This document shows, in pieces, positions 51,683 to 61,293 of a stretch of DNA of 64,000 bases. A model generated the notes under the pieces. The model searched no databases and was not told the origin of the DNA. It saw only the letters and a program-made list of their open reading frames with translations. Numbering within the stretch: position 1 is the first letter of the stretch; the number at the start of each line of letters is the position of its first letter. The stretch is from Hyphomicrobiaceae bacterium (lineage in GTDB: Bacteria > Pseudomonadota > Alphaproteobacteria > Rhizobiales > Hyphomicrobiaceae), in the NCBI GenBank assembly GCA_030655135.1, contig JAURWC010000042.1:316553-380552 (forward strand), written 5' to 3'. The translations under genes were made by a program, and so were the position numbers.

Positions 51683-54010
51683 TCACGCCGCCGGCATGGC
51701 CGGTGATGCGGTGGTGGGGCTCGGCGCCCCGGCTTGCATGCGAATGGGCAAGTGGATGCGAACCTGGGCGCCGCGCGCGGCCTCTTCGCCCGGTTCCAGC
51801 GGTGCGTCCTCGAGAAAGAGCGTGCCGCCGTGTTGTTCGATGATCTTCTGCACGATGGCAAGGCCGAGGCCCGTGCCCTTATGTCCCTTGGTCGTAACGT
51901 AGGGCTCTAGCAACCGCGTGCGGTTCTGCTTGGGAAGCCCCGTGCCGTTGTCGCGCACGCGGATTTCCATGTGCTCCGGCTTCACCTCGAGCGTCAAGCC
52001 GACGCGGCCCTTGAAGCCGTCGCCTGCGGTCTCGGCATAGGTCTCGACGGCTTCGGTCGCGTTCTTGACGAGATTGGTGACGGCCTGCGTGATCAGGCGG
52101 CGGTCGAACATTCCCTTCACCTGCTTTTCCGGCAGTGTCGTCTTGTAGTCGACGGCGGCATGCGCCTCGCGGAAAAGGATGATGGGTTCCTGCACGGCCT
52201 CGCGCAGGTCGGCCTGCTCCATGACGGGCTTGGGCACGCGCGCGAACGACGCGAACTCGTCCACCATCGTCTTGATGTCGCCGGCCTGGCGCTCGATCGT
52301 GGCGGTGAGCTTGTCGAATGTCTCGCGGTCTTCGGTGATAACCTTGCCGTACTTGCGGCGGATGCGTTCGGCCGAGAGGATGATCGGCGTCAGCGGGTTC
52401 TTAATCTCGTGCGCGATGCGGCGCGCGACGTCGGCCCAGGCCGCCGTCCGCTGGGCGGAGACCAGCTCGGTGATGTCGTCGAACGTCACGACCGAGCCGA
52501 CGTCGCCTTCGCCGGCCTGCTCGCGCGTGATGCGGACGGCAAAGGTGCGCTCGTCGCCCGCGACCGTCAGCGAGACTTCGTCTTGCGCGCGCTGCTTGTG
52601 GGGGCTGTCGTCGCGCTTGGCGACGATGGGACCGAACGCGGGCAGCACGTCGCCGAGCTTCTGGCCCACCACTTCGTCCTCGGTTGTGGCCAGCAACGCC
52701 TGCGCGGAACGGCTCAGCAGCGTGACGTTGTCCTGGCTATCGAGGCCGATGACGCCGGCCGACACGCCCGACAGCACGGCCTCCATGAAGCGGCGGCGGT
52801 CGGTCAGCTGTTCGTTGGTCTCAACCAGTGCGTCGCGCTGGTGCTTCAGTTCCCGTGTCATCAGGTTGAAGGTGTGCGACAGGCGGCGCAGATCGCCCTC
52901 CCCTCGCTTCTCCGGCAGCTCTACCGTGAGATTACCGCGGGACACCTGCTGGGCGCCAATGATGAGGCGGCGAATAGGTGCCACGAAGCGGCCCGCGAAC
53001 CAGATGCCGGTCCAGATCGCCGCCAGCAGTGCCGACAGCGAAATCATCAGATACATCAGGCCGTGCACGAGCGTGAGGTTGCCGCGCTGCTGGCGCAGCG
53101 CCTCGTACTGGCTGACGCCCTGCTCCGTCCGCGCCATTGCCGCGAGCACGGTGCCGCTGACTTCGCGGGCAACGTAAATATATTGGCCCGGGAATCGCTC
53201 AAGCTTCTTGACTGCAACCACGCGATTGGAGTTTGCGGGCAACAGCAACGGCACCTGTCCGGAATCGGCATGCGCCATCGTGGCTTGCGACGGCTGAATG
53301 AACGGCAGGTCGGGATCTTCCAGCGCCGTGATGAGGGGGCGTCCCTCTTTGTCGATGATGTAGACCGACGGCAGTTCGCGCAACCCGGCCTGTGCCATCA
53401 GCAGCTGAGTGAACTGTTGCGGATCATTCTGGACGGTGTCGAACGACGCATCGATGTCGCGCGCCATGTTGACGATGTCGGTGCGGATGACCTGGCCGTG
53501 TTCGTTGACGTAGGCGCGGGCCACATCCAGCGAGTTGGCGATGATCGCTCTCGTTTTTGACGTGAACCAGCTGTCGAGCGATACCGAGAAGGTGGTCGTG
53601 GCCGCTGCCGCCAGCAGGATAGCCGGAAGCGCGGCGATCACGCAGAACAGCGCGACGATGCGAACGTGAAGGCGGGCGCCGGGGATCTTGTCGCGCCAGG
53701 CCCGCCAGAAGCCGATCACCTGATAAGCAATGATCGCCAGCATGGCGATCAGCAGCACGAAGTTTATTGCAAGCGCGAACAGCACCACTTCGTCGCGCGG
53801 CACGATCGGTGTCAGCCCGGTCAGGATGAGGTACGTCACCAGCGCCGACGTGACCGACAGCGCCATGACGACGAAGCCGGTCCAGAACGCGCGGTCGCTG
53901 GGGTCGAGCAACGGCGAGCCGCGCTGCAACGTCACCAGATCGACTTCCCCTCGATTATCCGCGTCGCTCGTCAACGGCTTGTGTCTCCCTGCCCCGCAGC
54001 CTTCCGGCAA
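51683..54010 (-). CDS. ntrY: Sensor histidine kinase NtrY
   Basis: A 775-residue membrane sensor of nitrogen and redox state. Membrane segments lie near residues 43-65, 80-100, 120-140 and about 325-350. The two halves of the second hairpin enclose an extracytoplasmic domain of about 180 residues. A HAMP domain (VAPIRRLIIGAQQVSRGNLT) and a PAS region follow. The kinase core has the H box [20 protein letters not shown] near residue 530 and N/G boxes (NLVKNATEAVET; KGTGLGLAIVQKI). It pairs with NtrX downstream. A gap of 211 bases separates it from ntrC. Confidence 0.95.
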   Translation of the reverse strand: MPEGCGAGRHKPLTSDADNRGEVDLVTLQRGSPLLDPSDRAFWTGFVVMALSVTSALVTYLILTGLTPIVPRDEVVLFALAINFVLLIAMLAIIAYQVIGFWRAWRDKIPGARLHVRIVALFCVIAALPAILLAAAATTTFSVSLDSWFTSKTRAIIANSLDVARAYVNEHGQVIRTDIVNMARDIDASFDTVQNDPQQFTQLLMAQAGLRELPSVYIIDKEGRPLITALEDPDLPFIQPSQATMAHADSGQVPLLLPANSNRVVAVKKLERFPGQYIYVAREVSGTVLAAMARTEQGVSQYEALRQQRGNLTLVHGLMYLMISLSALLAAIWTGIWFAGRFVAPIRRLIIGAQQVSRGNLTVELPEKRGEGDLRRLSHTFNLMTRELKHQRDALVETNEQLTDRRRFMEAVLSGVSAGVIGLDSQDNVTLLSRSAQALLATTEDEVVGQKLGDVLPAFGPIVAKRDDSPHKQRAQDEVSLTVAGDERTFAVRITREQAGEGDVGSVVTFDDITELVSAQRTAAWADVARRIAHEIKNPLTPIILSAERIRRKYGKVITEDRETFDKLTATIERQAGDIKTMVDEFASFARVPKPVMEQADLREAVQEPIILFREAHAAVDYKTTLPEKQVKGMFDRRLITQAVTNLVKNATEAVETYAETAGDGFKGRVGLTLEVKPEHMEIRVRDNGTGLPKQNRTRLLEPYVTTKGHKGTGLGLAIVQKIIEQHGGTLFLEDAPLEPGEEAARGAQVRIHLPIRMQAGAPSPTTASPAMPAA

Positions 54011-54221
54011 TGGCCCTCTGTCCCTGGACGATGCCAGGACGAACGCGCCAATGAGCTTGTGTCCTTGCCTTGCCGCAGTGTTGCCAGATCACATCGGATC
54101 AGCGGTGAAGCGCGGCGAGCACAGAGAGAATAGGGCAACTGTGACATTCTCGCGACAAGACTGTGCGATTTCCCACAGCTGCCGCGGGGAAAGCGAAATG
54201 AAGTTCAAGCCCTGGGAAGGC

Positions 54222-55676
54222 TCAAGACATCGGCGTACGGAAAACACGGATGTCCAACGCTTTGATTCGGCTGCGCAAAGTGTTGCGGTTGAGGCCGAGC
54301 AGTTCAGCTGCCCGAATTTGATTGCCGCGCGTCGCCGCCAGCGCCGCCGTCAACAGGGGTTGCTCGACCTGCCGAATGACGCGGTCATAGAGCCCAGGCG
54401 GCGGCAGGTCTTTGCCGAAGCTGGCGAAATAGCGGCCCATGTGCCGCTCGATCAACTCCGATAGATCCTTGGGCTCGCTGTCACCTTCCGGCCCGCGCGC
54501 CGGCTCGCTCTCCATCAGCTCTTGCTCGATGATCTGCTGGGTCAGCGTGTCCTGGGTGTACAGCGCGGCCAGGCGGCGCACGAAGTTCTCCAGTTCGCGG
54601 ACGTTGCCCGGCCAGTGATGCGTCTTCAGCCGGTCGATAGCTGCCGTCTCGATCGCCTTCTGGCCCAAGCCTTCGCGTGCCGCCAGGCGCAGGAAGTGGC
54701 GGACGAGGTCGCCGATGTCTTCGCCACGTTCACGCAGGGGCGGCAGGCGCAGCGGTACCACGTTGAGGCGATAGAACAGATCCTCGCGGAAAAGCCCCTG
54801 CTGGATCTGGGATTTCAGGTCGCGGTGGGTGGCCGCAATAATGCGAACGTTGGTCTTGATCGGGGTGCGACCACCCACGGTGGTGTACTCACCCTGCTGC
54901 AGCACGCGCAGAAGACGCGTCTGCGCCTCCAGCGGCATGTCGCCAATTTCGTCCAGGAACAGCGTGCCGCCTTCGGCTTGTTCGAAGCGGCCCTGCGTGC
55001 GGGTCTGGGCGCCGGTGAACGCGCCCTTCTCGTGGCCGAACAACTCGCTCTCGATCAGTTCGCGCGGGATCGCGGCCATGTTGATGGCAACGAACGGGCC
55101 CTGGCGGCGGCGGCCGTGGTCGTGCAGCACGCGCGCCACCAGCTCTTTGCCGGTGCCGCTCTCGCCGTTGATCATCACGGTCAGATCGGTTTGCGTCAGG
55201 CGAGCCAGCGCTCGATAGATCTCCTGCATCGCCGCCGAGCGGCCGATGAGCGGCAGATCCTCGCCGCTGTCCATTTCCTGTCCGTTGGTGCGCTGCGGCG
55301 GACGGCGTGCTGCACCCGTCAGCGCGCGGCCAACGACGGAGACGACTTCGGAAAGATCGAATGGCTTGGGCAGGTATTCGTAGGCGCCCTTCTCGGCTGC
55401 GGTCAGCGCCGTCATCAGCGTGTTCTGGGCGCTCATGACGATGATAGGAAGTTCCGGCCGCAGCTTCTTGATGCGCGGAATGAGGTCGAAGGCGTTCTCG
55501 TCTGGCATGATGACGTCGGTGATGACGACATCGCCCTCACCCTGGCTGACCCAGCGCCACAGCGTAGCGGCATTGCCTGTGGCGCGCGGCGCGTATCCCG
55601 CGCGCGCCAAGGCCTGGTTCAGCACCGTGCGGATGGCCGTATCGTCATCCGCAATCAGGATCGTGCCTCGAGCCAT
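54222..55676 (-). CDS. ntrC: Nitrogen regulation response regulator NtrC
   Basis: Sigma-54 activator for nitrogen assimilation genes, 484 residues. The receiver domain has [18 protein letters not shown] and [14 protein letters not shown]. The AAA+ domain has [17 protein letters not shown], the sigma-54 contact loop [20 protein letters not shown] near residue 220, and [21 protein letters not shown] Fis-type DNA-binding helix pair ends it ([20 protein letters not shown]). It lies downstream of ntrB by 40 bases, in the order dusB-ntrB-ntrC. Confidence 0.97.
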   Translation of the reverse strand: MARGTILIADDDTAIRTVLNQALARAGYAPRATGNAATLWRWVSQGEGDVVITDVIMPDENAFDLIPRIKKLRPELPIIVMSAQNTLMTALTAAEKGAYEYLPKPFDLSEVVSVVGRALTGAARRPPQRTNGQEMDSGEDLPLIGRSAAMQEIYRALARLTQTDLTVMINGESGTGKELVARVLHDHGRRRQGPFVAINMAAIPRELIESELFGHEKGAFTGAQTRTQGRFEQAEGGTLFLDEIGDMPLEAQTRLLRVLQQGEYTTVGGRTPIKTNVRIIAATHRDLKSQIQQGLFREDLFYRLNVVPLRLPPLRERGEDIGDLVRHFLRLAAREGLGQKAIETAAIDRLKTHHWPGNVRELENFVRRLAALYTQDTLTQQIIEQELMESEPARGPEGDSEPKDLSELIERHMGRYFASFGKDLPPPGLYDRVIRQVEQPLLTAALAATRGNQIRAAELLGLNRNTLRSRIKALDIRVFRTPMS

Positions 55677-55716
55677 CTCTTAACCTCTCAAGCGTTCGCA
55701 GCCGGCCTGGCACGCA

Positions 55717-56865
55717 TCATGCCAGGGCCGAAATCGGTTTCAGTATCGCGCGGGGGCGGTCCTGCATCGGCAAGAGCACGCGGAACACAGTACGTTTGGG
55801 TTCGCTGTCGCATTCGATGATGCCGCCGTGATCGCCGATGATCTTGGCCACCAAAGCCAGTCCCAGCCCGGTGCCGGTGCGCTTCGTCGTCACGAACGGA
55901 TCGAACAGATGCGGCTTCATGTGATCGGGCACGCCGGGGCCGTTGTCTTCGATCTGGATCATCAACGGCAGGCTCTGGCGCACGTTGGAGCCGGGAACCG
56001 AAAGACGGACACCTGGGCGGAACGCCGTCTGCATGACGATGCGGCCCTCATGCGAGCCGTCGCTGATGGCTTCGGCGGCGTTCTTGATGAGGTTGAGGAA
56101 AGCCTGCACCAGCTTGTCGCGATTAGCGGGGATGGGCGGCAGTGACGGGTCGAAATCTTCGATGAAGCGCACGCCGCGCGCAAAGCCGGTTTCGGAAAGG
56201 CGGCGCACGTGATCGAGCACGTCGTGGATGTTCACGGGTTCTTTAGCCAGCGGCCGCTCGTCGCCGAAGACTTCCATGCGGTCGACGAGATTGCGGATAC
56301 GTTCGGTTTCCGAACAGATCAGCTGCGTCAGCACGCGGTCTTCGTCGGTGGTGTTCTGTTCGAGCAGCTGGGCGGCGCCGCGAATGCCCGAGAGCGGGTT
56401 CTTGATCTCGTGCGCCAGTACGGCGGCCATGCCGGAGACGGAGCGCGCCGCGGCGCGGTGCGTCAGCTGGCGTTCGATCATTTGCGCCATTGTGCGCTGC
56501 TGCAGCATCAGCACGATGTGTCCCGGCTGGTCGGGCAACGGGCCGGCGTGTACGTCGATCAGCTTAGGGGTGTTGAACTTCGGGGTCGCCAGCTCGACGC
56601 CGTATTCGTTGACTGTGGAGCCCGTGGCCCGCACCTGATCGATCAAAGCCAGCAGCGGGCAGCCGAACGCGAGAACGTCGTCCAGCGGGCCGCGCTTCAT
56701 CATCGCGATGCCGGTGGACAAAAACGCCTCGGCGGCAGCGTTGGCGTAAACGACACGGTTTTCGTCGGCGATGACGAGGATCGGATGCGGCAACGCCGCC
56801 AGCAGGATATCGTGCTCGACGGGGCGGCGCACGGCCACGGAACGATCCTGCTTTGCCTTGCTCAT
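55717..56865 (-). CDS. ntrB: Nitrogen sensor histidine kinase NtrB
   Basis: A 382-residue soluble PII-controlled kinase/phosphatase for NtrC. A PAS domain occupies about residues 20-130 ([20 protein letters not shown]). The H box is [20 protein letters not shown] near residue 155, the N box [18 protein letters not shown], and the G boxes [20 protein letters not shown] and [18 protein letters not shown]. No membrane segment. The start overlaps the dusB stop by 4 bases, so they are co-translated. Confidence 0.96.
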   Translation of the reverse strand: MSKAKQDRSVAVRRPVEHDILLAALPHPILVIADENRVVYANAAAEAFLSTGIAMMKRGPLDDVLAFGCPLLALIDQVRATGSTVNEYGVELATPKFNTPKLIDVHAGPLPDQPGHIVLMLQQRTMAQMIERQLTHRAAARSVSGMAAVLAHEIKNPLSGIRGAAQLLEQNTTDEDRVLTQLICSETERIRNLVDRMEVFGDERPLAKEPVNIHDVLDHVRRLSETGFARGVRFIEDFDPSLPPIPANRDKLVQAFLNLIKNAAEAISDGSHEGRIVMQTAFRPGVRLSVPGSNVRQSLPLMIQIEDNGPGVPDHMKPHLFDPFVTTKRTGTGLGLALVAKIIGDHGGIIECDSEPKRTVFRVLLPMQDRPRAILKPISALA

Positions 56866-57875
56866 GCGGCCGCCTCCTCAGCTGCGGCGTAGAATGCCTT
56901 CAGGCCTTCAATGGCGGCGGTGGCGTTCTCCTCCGTGCACAGGCGCCGGCGCCAGGCCTTGGCATCAGCGTCGTCGGCCAGACCGCTTGTTTCGATGTAC
57001 CAGCCCATATGCTTGCGCGCGTTGCGCAGGCCAAGGAACTCACCGTAGTGCGCCAGCATTGCCTCGATGTGCGCCGTGGCAATCTGGCCCTGTTGTTCCA
57101 ACGGCAATACATTGCCGGTCTCGCTCTGTGCTAGAGCGCGGCCGATCTGTCCGGCGAGCCAGGGTGCGCCGTAGCTGCCCCGGCCGATCATGACGCCGTC
57201 GGCATCCGACGCCGCCAGTGCGTTGCGCGCGTCGTCCACCGAACGAATGTCGCCGTTGACGATGACCGGTATCGACACCGCCTGCTTCACGCGCCTCACA
57301 TCCGCCCAGTCGGCGCTGCCCTTGAAATACTGGCAGCGTGTGCGGCCATGGACCGTGATGAGTTCGACGCCGGCCGCCTCGGCGCGGCGCGCGAGTTCCG
57401 GTGCATTGCGGCTGTTGTCGTCCCAGCCCAGACGCATCTTCAGGGTGACCGGCACCTCAACGGCCGCCACGACGGAATCTATGAGCGAGATCGCGTGATC
57501 AAGGTCGCGCATGAGCGCGCTGCCGGACAGCTTGCCCGTCACCTCGCGCGCCGGGCAGCCCATGTTGATGTCGATGATGTCGGCGCCAAGGTCCTGGGCC
57601 ACACGCGCGCCTTCGCCCATCCAGCGCGCTTCGCAGCCGACAAGTTGTATGACAAATGGTGTTAGGTCGCGGCCTTCGGCGCGGCGCATAACGTCGGCGC
57701 GCTGGCGCACCAGCTCGGCACTCGCCACCATCTCCGAGACCACAAGCCCGGCGCCCAACTGGTGAGCCAGCTGGCGGAATGGCAGATCGGACACCCCTGT
57801 CATCGGCGCCAACAAAACCGAATTGGGCAGGCGGTGTCGGCCAATCTGCAGAGCGGCCGTCTTTGTTTCAGTCAC
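56862..57875 (-). CDS. dusB: tRNA-dihydrouridine synthase DusB
   Basis: A 337-residue FMN-dependent enzyme that reduces uridine to dihydrouridine in tRNA. The TIM-barrel start is [20 protein letters not shown]. The catalytic cysteine lies in [16 protein letters not shown] sequence (read here as [20 protein letters not shown] near residue 101). [20 protein letters not shown] and [17 protein letters not shown] are further family motifs. It is the upstream gene of the ntrBC operon, the classic nifR3-ntrB-ntrC arrangement. Confidence 0.96.
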   Translation of the reverse strand: MTETKTAALQIGRHRLPNSVLLAPMTGVSDLPFRQLAHQLGAGLVVSEMVASAELVRQRADVMRRAEGRDLTPFVIQLVGCEARWMGEGARVAQDLGADIIDINMGCPAREVTGKLSGSALMRDLDHAISLIDSVVAAVEVPVTLKMRLGWDDNSRNAPELARRAEAAGVELITVHGRTRCQYFKGSADWADVRRVKQAVSIPVIVNGDIRSVDDARNALAASDADGVMIGRGSYGAPWLAGQIGRALAQSETGNVLPLEQQGQIATAHIEAMLAHYGEFLGLRNARKHMGWYIETSGLADDADAKAWRRRLCTEENATAAIEGLKAFYAAAEEAAA

Positions 57876-58040
57876 GCGATATGCTCATGCATTAGGCACA
57901 TCCTAGCTATGCCTATCAGTTGGGCAGGATAGGTAAGGTGATCACAATTCGCAAGCGCAAACAGATCACTCCTCCATTGCGCGAATGCCGCACCAAGGCT
58001 AAGCGAAAACGATGACCCACCCAACGATCCGGATGGCGCA

Positions 58041-59213
58041 GTGAAAACGGCAGCGATCATCGTCGCGGCCGGCTCGGGAACGCGCGCCGCCCTGAACGCT
58101 GGGTTGCCCAAACAATATGCGCGTCTTGGTGGCTGCAGTGTGCTCGCCCATTCGCTGCGCACATTCTGCGATCATCCCGGCGTTGATCTCGTACTCGCGG
58201 TTATCAATTTAGAACACCAGGCTTTTTTCGATCTTGCGCGACAAGAAGCGGCCTCCGGCAAGCTCGTCGCACCGGTCGCAGGAGGAGCATCGCGTCAGGC
58301 CTCGGTGTTGGCCGGACTGGACGCGCTTGCCGGGCAGAACGTCGACCGCGTGCTGGTCCACGATGCGGCCCGGCCACTGGTCAGCGCGGCCACGATCGAC
58401 GGTGTGCTGGCGGCGTTGGAAACACACCCCGCGGCGTTGGCCGCCGTTCCGTTGGCCGATACGCTGAAGCGGGCCGGCGAGGGCAATCTCGTCGCGGCGA
58501 CGATCGAGCGGGCCGGGTTGTGGCGGGCGCAGACACCGCAAGGCTTCCGGTATCCCGAATTGCTCGCAGCGCACCGGCGCGCGGCGATGGAGAGCGCCGC
58601 GGAATTCACGGACGACGCGGCGATCGCCGAATGGGCCGGGCTGGTTGTCGCTCTCGTGCCCGACAGCAACGCCAACAGTAAAATCACCACCGCGGAGGAC
58701 CTTGCGATGGCTCAATCTGCAGTGGCGGCACTTGAACCGCGCACGGGCACCGGCTTCGACGTGCACCGTTTCGCCGAGGGCGATAACGTCTGGCTGTGCG
58801 GCGTGAAGATCCCGCACTCGCACCGTTTGGACGGGCATTCGGATGCCGACGTAGGTCTGCACGCGCTGACCGACGCGATCCTCGGCGCGCTCGGCGACGG
58901 CGACATCGGCCAGCACTTCCCGCCGACGGACGAGAAATGGCGGGGGGCTGCATCCCACCTGTTTCTGGCCGACGCGCGCGAGCGGGTGGCGGCACGCGGC
59001 GCACGCATCACCAACGTCGATGTGACGTTGCTATGCGAGGCGCCCAAGGTGGGGCCGCACCGGCCGGAGATGCAGCGCGCCATCGCCGAAATCCTGAAGA
59101 TCGACGTCTCCCGTGTCGGGGTAAAAGCCACCACGACCGAGCAATTGGGCTTCACCGGCCGGCGCGAAGGCATCGCGGCAATGGCAAGCGCCACGCTTCT
59201 CGTTCCGGCATAG
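58041..59213 (+). CDS. ispDF: Bifunctional IspD/IspF isoprenoid enzyme
   Basis: Fused enzyme of the MEP pathway: IspD (about residues 1-225) makes CDP-methylerythritol and IspF (about 232-390) cyclises the later intermediate. IspD parts are AAIIVAAGSGTRAALNAGLP and DRVLVHDAARPLVSAATIDG. IspF parts are TGFDVHRFAEGDNVWLCGVK, HSDADVGLHALTDAILGALG and VKATTTEQLGFTGRREGIAA. The fusion is normal for alphaproteobacteria. GTG start at 58041. The 165 bases before it, shared with divergent dusB, hold the promoters. Confidence 0.97.
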   Translation: MKTAAIIVAAGSGTRAALNAGLPKQYARLGGCSVLAHSLRTFCDHPGVDLVLAVINLEHQAFFDLARQEAASGKLVAPVAGGASRQASVLAGLDALAGQNVDRVLVHDAARPLVSAATIDGVLAALETHPAALAAVPLADTLKRAGEGNLVAATIERAGLWRAQTPQGFRYPELLAAHRRAAMESAAEFTDDAAIAEWAGLVVALVPDSNANSKITTAEDLAMAQSAVAALEPRTGTGFDVHRFAEGDNVWLCGVKIPHSHRLDGHSDADVGLHALTDAILGALGDGDIGQHFPPTDEKWRGAASHLFLADARERVAARGARITNVDVTLLCEAPKVGPHRPEMQRAIAEILKIDVSRVGVKATTTEQLGFTGRREGIAAMASATLLVPA

Positions 59214-59274
59214 CCGGTGCCGGTTCTGGCGTAGCCGGCTGGCCGTTCCAGCGTAGCCGGATCGTCGATCCGGC
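59201..59274 (+). repeat. Three-copy 21-22-base tandem repeat and hairpin after ispDF
   Basis: Three units with GGCRTAGCCGG-type cores start at 59201, 59222 and 59244. The first overlaps the last codons and stop of ispDF. The third continues into a hairpin, GCCGGAT (59256-59262) with ATCCGGC (59268-59274) around CGTCG. No T-run follows. Confidence 0.75.
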
Positions 59275-59344
59275 GTTGACCCTTGGTCCAGAATCGCGGC
59301 ATCAAGGGGTTGTATGAACAAAAAGCTAAGAGGGCTGGCGGGAA

Positions 59345-59836
59345 ATGAATATGATGACAACGCACACGCTTGAGCGCTCCTCTTCGGATACCGCCAACAT
59401 CACCGACATCGCTGCAAGCACCGCCGCCACCTGCCTGGCAACGCGTGTGCGCCAGCTGTCGCGCATCATCACTCGCGTTTATGACGATGCCATGCGCCCG
59501 CTTGGCATTACGGCGAGCCAGTACACGCTGTTGGCGCAGCTCGCCTCGCGTGACGGGATCACGGCGGTAGAGATCGGCCACGAGCTCGACATCGAGAAGT
59601 CGACCCTGTCGCGTAACCTCAAGCGCCTGCTGGCGCTCGGACACATCATCATGGATCCGCCTGCCGGCCGTCGCGGCCGGGGCCTGCATCTGACGCCGAA
59701 GGGTCAGGCTGTCCTGAAGGATGCCTACCCGATCTGGCAGGCCGCGCAGACGCGTGCCATCGGCGTGATGGGCGCCGACAGCCGCGAGCGCCTGGATGAT
59801 CTGCTCGGTAACGCTGTCAAGCTGGCTGCCGTTTGA
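59345..59836 (+). CDS. MarR-family transcription regulator
   Basis: A 163-residue winged-helix regulator. The core is YDDAMRPLGITASQYTLLAQ near residue 49, the recognition part EIGHELDIEKSTLSRNLKRL near residue 77, and the wing PAGRRGRGLHLTPKGQAVL. About 30 N-terminal residues are Thr/Ser/Ala-rich. It has two possible ATGs at 59345 and 59351-59356. The ligand and targets are unknown. A terminator separates it from pncC. Confidence 0.88.
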   Translation: MNMMTTHTLERSSSDTANITDIAASTAATCLATRVRQLSRIITRVYDDAMRPLGITASQYTLLAQLASRDGITAVEIGHELDIEKSTLSRNLKRLLALGHIIMDPPAGRRGRGLHLTPKGQAVLKDAYPIWQAAQTRAIGVMGADSRERLDDLLGNAVKLAAV

Positions 59837-59865
59837 TCTAGCCGCCAGCCAGTGGTCTATTGAAG

Positions 59866-59899
59866 GGGTCAGGCCTGCGGGTCCGGCCCTTTTTCTTTT
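59866..59899 (+). terminator. Rho-independent terminator of the MarR gene
   Basis: Imperfect stem GGGTCAGGCC (59866-59875) with GGTCCGGCCC (59880-59889), followed by TTTTTCTTTT. It lies 29 bases after the MarR stop and only about 16 bases before the pncC start. It shares the GGGTCAGG stem edge and TTTTCTTTTGG tail with the terminator at 24844. Confidence 0.85.
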
Positions 59900-59915
59900 G
59901 GCCAGGAGGCTGGCA

Positions 59916-60413
59916 ATGTTTTCATCCGCGCTCTCCCATGACGCTGCGGCCCTCGTCGCGGAATTGGACCGGCGCGGCCTCATGCTGTCGACTGCCGAAA
60001 GCTGCACCGGTGGTCTGGTGGCGGCGTTGCTGACATCGGTGCCGGGATCTTCAAGCGTCGTCGATCGTGGCTTCGTCACGTACTCCAATGAAGCCAAGGC
60101 CCAGATGCTCGGCGTTCCGATGGCGCTAATCGAGACCCACGGCGCCGTCAGTGCCGAGGTCGCGCGCGCCATGGCCGAGAGTGCGCAACAGCGGTCCATC
60201 AGCGACCTCGCCATATCCATCACGGGCATTGCCGGCCCAGGTGGTGGCTCAACCGAAAAGCCCGTGGGGCTCGTTCACTTTGCCTGCGCGCGGCTTGAAC
60301 GGGCGACGCTCAGCCTGGAACGGCGCTATGGCGACATTGGACGCGAACAGATCCGCATGGCCGCTGTGGCGGACGCGCTTGCGCTGATTCATATGCAGCT
60401 TGAAACGAACTAG
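59916..60413 (+). CDS. pncC: Nicotinamide-nucleotide amidohydrolase (CinA C-terminal type)
   Basis: A 165-residue stand-alone CinA C-terminal domain that deamidates NMN in pyridine nucleotide salvage. The signature LSTAESCTGGLVAALLTSVP lies near residue 23, with GFVTYSNEAKAQMLGVP and ISITGIAGPGGGSTEKPVGL near residue 97. Start at 59916, with AGGAGG 6 bases before. The frame open upstream to 59796 reads through the terminator and was excluded. Its TAG shares the bases CTAG with the stop of the convergent DUF502 gene. Confidence 0.94.
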   Translation: MFSSALSHDAAALVAELDRRGLMLSTAESCTGGLVAALLTSVPGSSSVVDRGFVTYSNEAKAQMLGVPMALIETHGAVSAEVARAMAESAQQRSISDLAISITGIAGPGGGSTEKPVGLVHFACARLERATLSLERRYGDIGREQIRMAAVADALALIHMQLETN

Positions 60414-61207
60414 CCTGGGGGCTGCGTCTTGGCAGCTTTTTCGGCGAGCTGTTTTAGCCGCGCCTGGTAGTCCGGCGTTACCATGCCGCCGGAGATGACG
60501 ATCTTGGCCGCATCTTCCGTGCTCATCTTCAGCAGGATGACATCACGGCGCGGCAAGAAGCAGATGAAGCCGGTAGGCGGCACGATGCCGGTCGGCATGA
60601 AGACGCTGACGAGATCGTCCTCACCGCCCGGCCTGACGGCGGCGATCTCTCCGCCACCTTCGCCGGTGACGAACACGATCGACCAGATCCCTTTCGACGG
60701 AAACTCGATCAGCCCCACCTTCTGCACGTTCTGCGCCGGGCCGGTGACACTGACGACGGACTCGAAGATCTGTTTCAGGGCGCGGTAAACGTTGCGAACG
60801 ATCGGCATGTTGTCGAGCGCCATCTCGCCGAACGAGATCAGCGAGCGGCCGAGCAGGTTGGCGGCAAGCGCGCCGATCAATGTCAGCCCAACAATACCGA
60901 ACAGCAGGCCCATACCTGGCACCGCGAAGGGCAGATACGTCTCCGGCAGGTAGGCGTGCGGAACGAGCGGCTTCACCCACGTGTCGACGTAGTTGATGAA
61001 CCACCAGATGATGTAGATCGTGATCGTCACCGGCCCGACGATGATCAGGCCCGTCAGGAAGTAGTTGCGCAGCCGTGCGCCGAGGCGCAGGCCGGCTGGG
61101 TGATCTTCCTCGGCGAGACGCTTAAGCCCCTCGCTCAATGCAGAGCGGGATTGATTGCCGTTGCCGTTGGGGATGAAGTCGGGGGTGCGTGGTGGGGTCT
61201 TCGTCAT
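60410..61207 (-). CDS. DUF502 family membrane protein
   Basis: A 265-residue inner-membrane protein with two membrane segments (about residues 48-72, YFLTGLIIVGPVTITIYIIW; and about 95-120, GMGLLFGIVGLTLIGALAAN) and a soluble C-terminal domain. QKVGLIEFPSKGIWSIVFVT and VSVFMPTGIVPPTGFICFLP are the family signature. DUF502 proteins are common in alphaproteobacteria and their function is unknown. Start at 61207 (TKTPPRTPDFIPNGNGNQ), or 61216 three codons earlier. Confidence 0.88.
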   Translation of the reverse strand: MTKTPPRTPDFIPNGNGNQSRSALSEGLKRLAEEDHPAGLRLGARLRNYFLTGLIIVGPVTITIYIIWWFINYVDTWVKPLVPHAYLPETYLPFAVPGMGLLFGIVGLTLIGALAANLLGRSLISFGEMALDNMPIVRNVYRALKQIFESVVSVTGPAQNVQKVGLIEFPSKGIWSIVFVTGEGGGEIAAVRPGGEDDLVSVFMPTGIVPPTGFICFLPRRDVILLKMSTEDAAKIVISGGMVTPDYQARLKQLAEKAAKTQPPG

Positions 61208-61293
61208 GCGCGGCATGGTGATGGGCTGGGCCGCCGCCGTCAACCACCCGGCTGGCGGTCGCGACAACGGCAGGCAGGGCATTTGCCGGGCAA

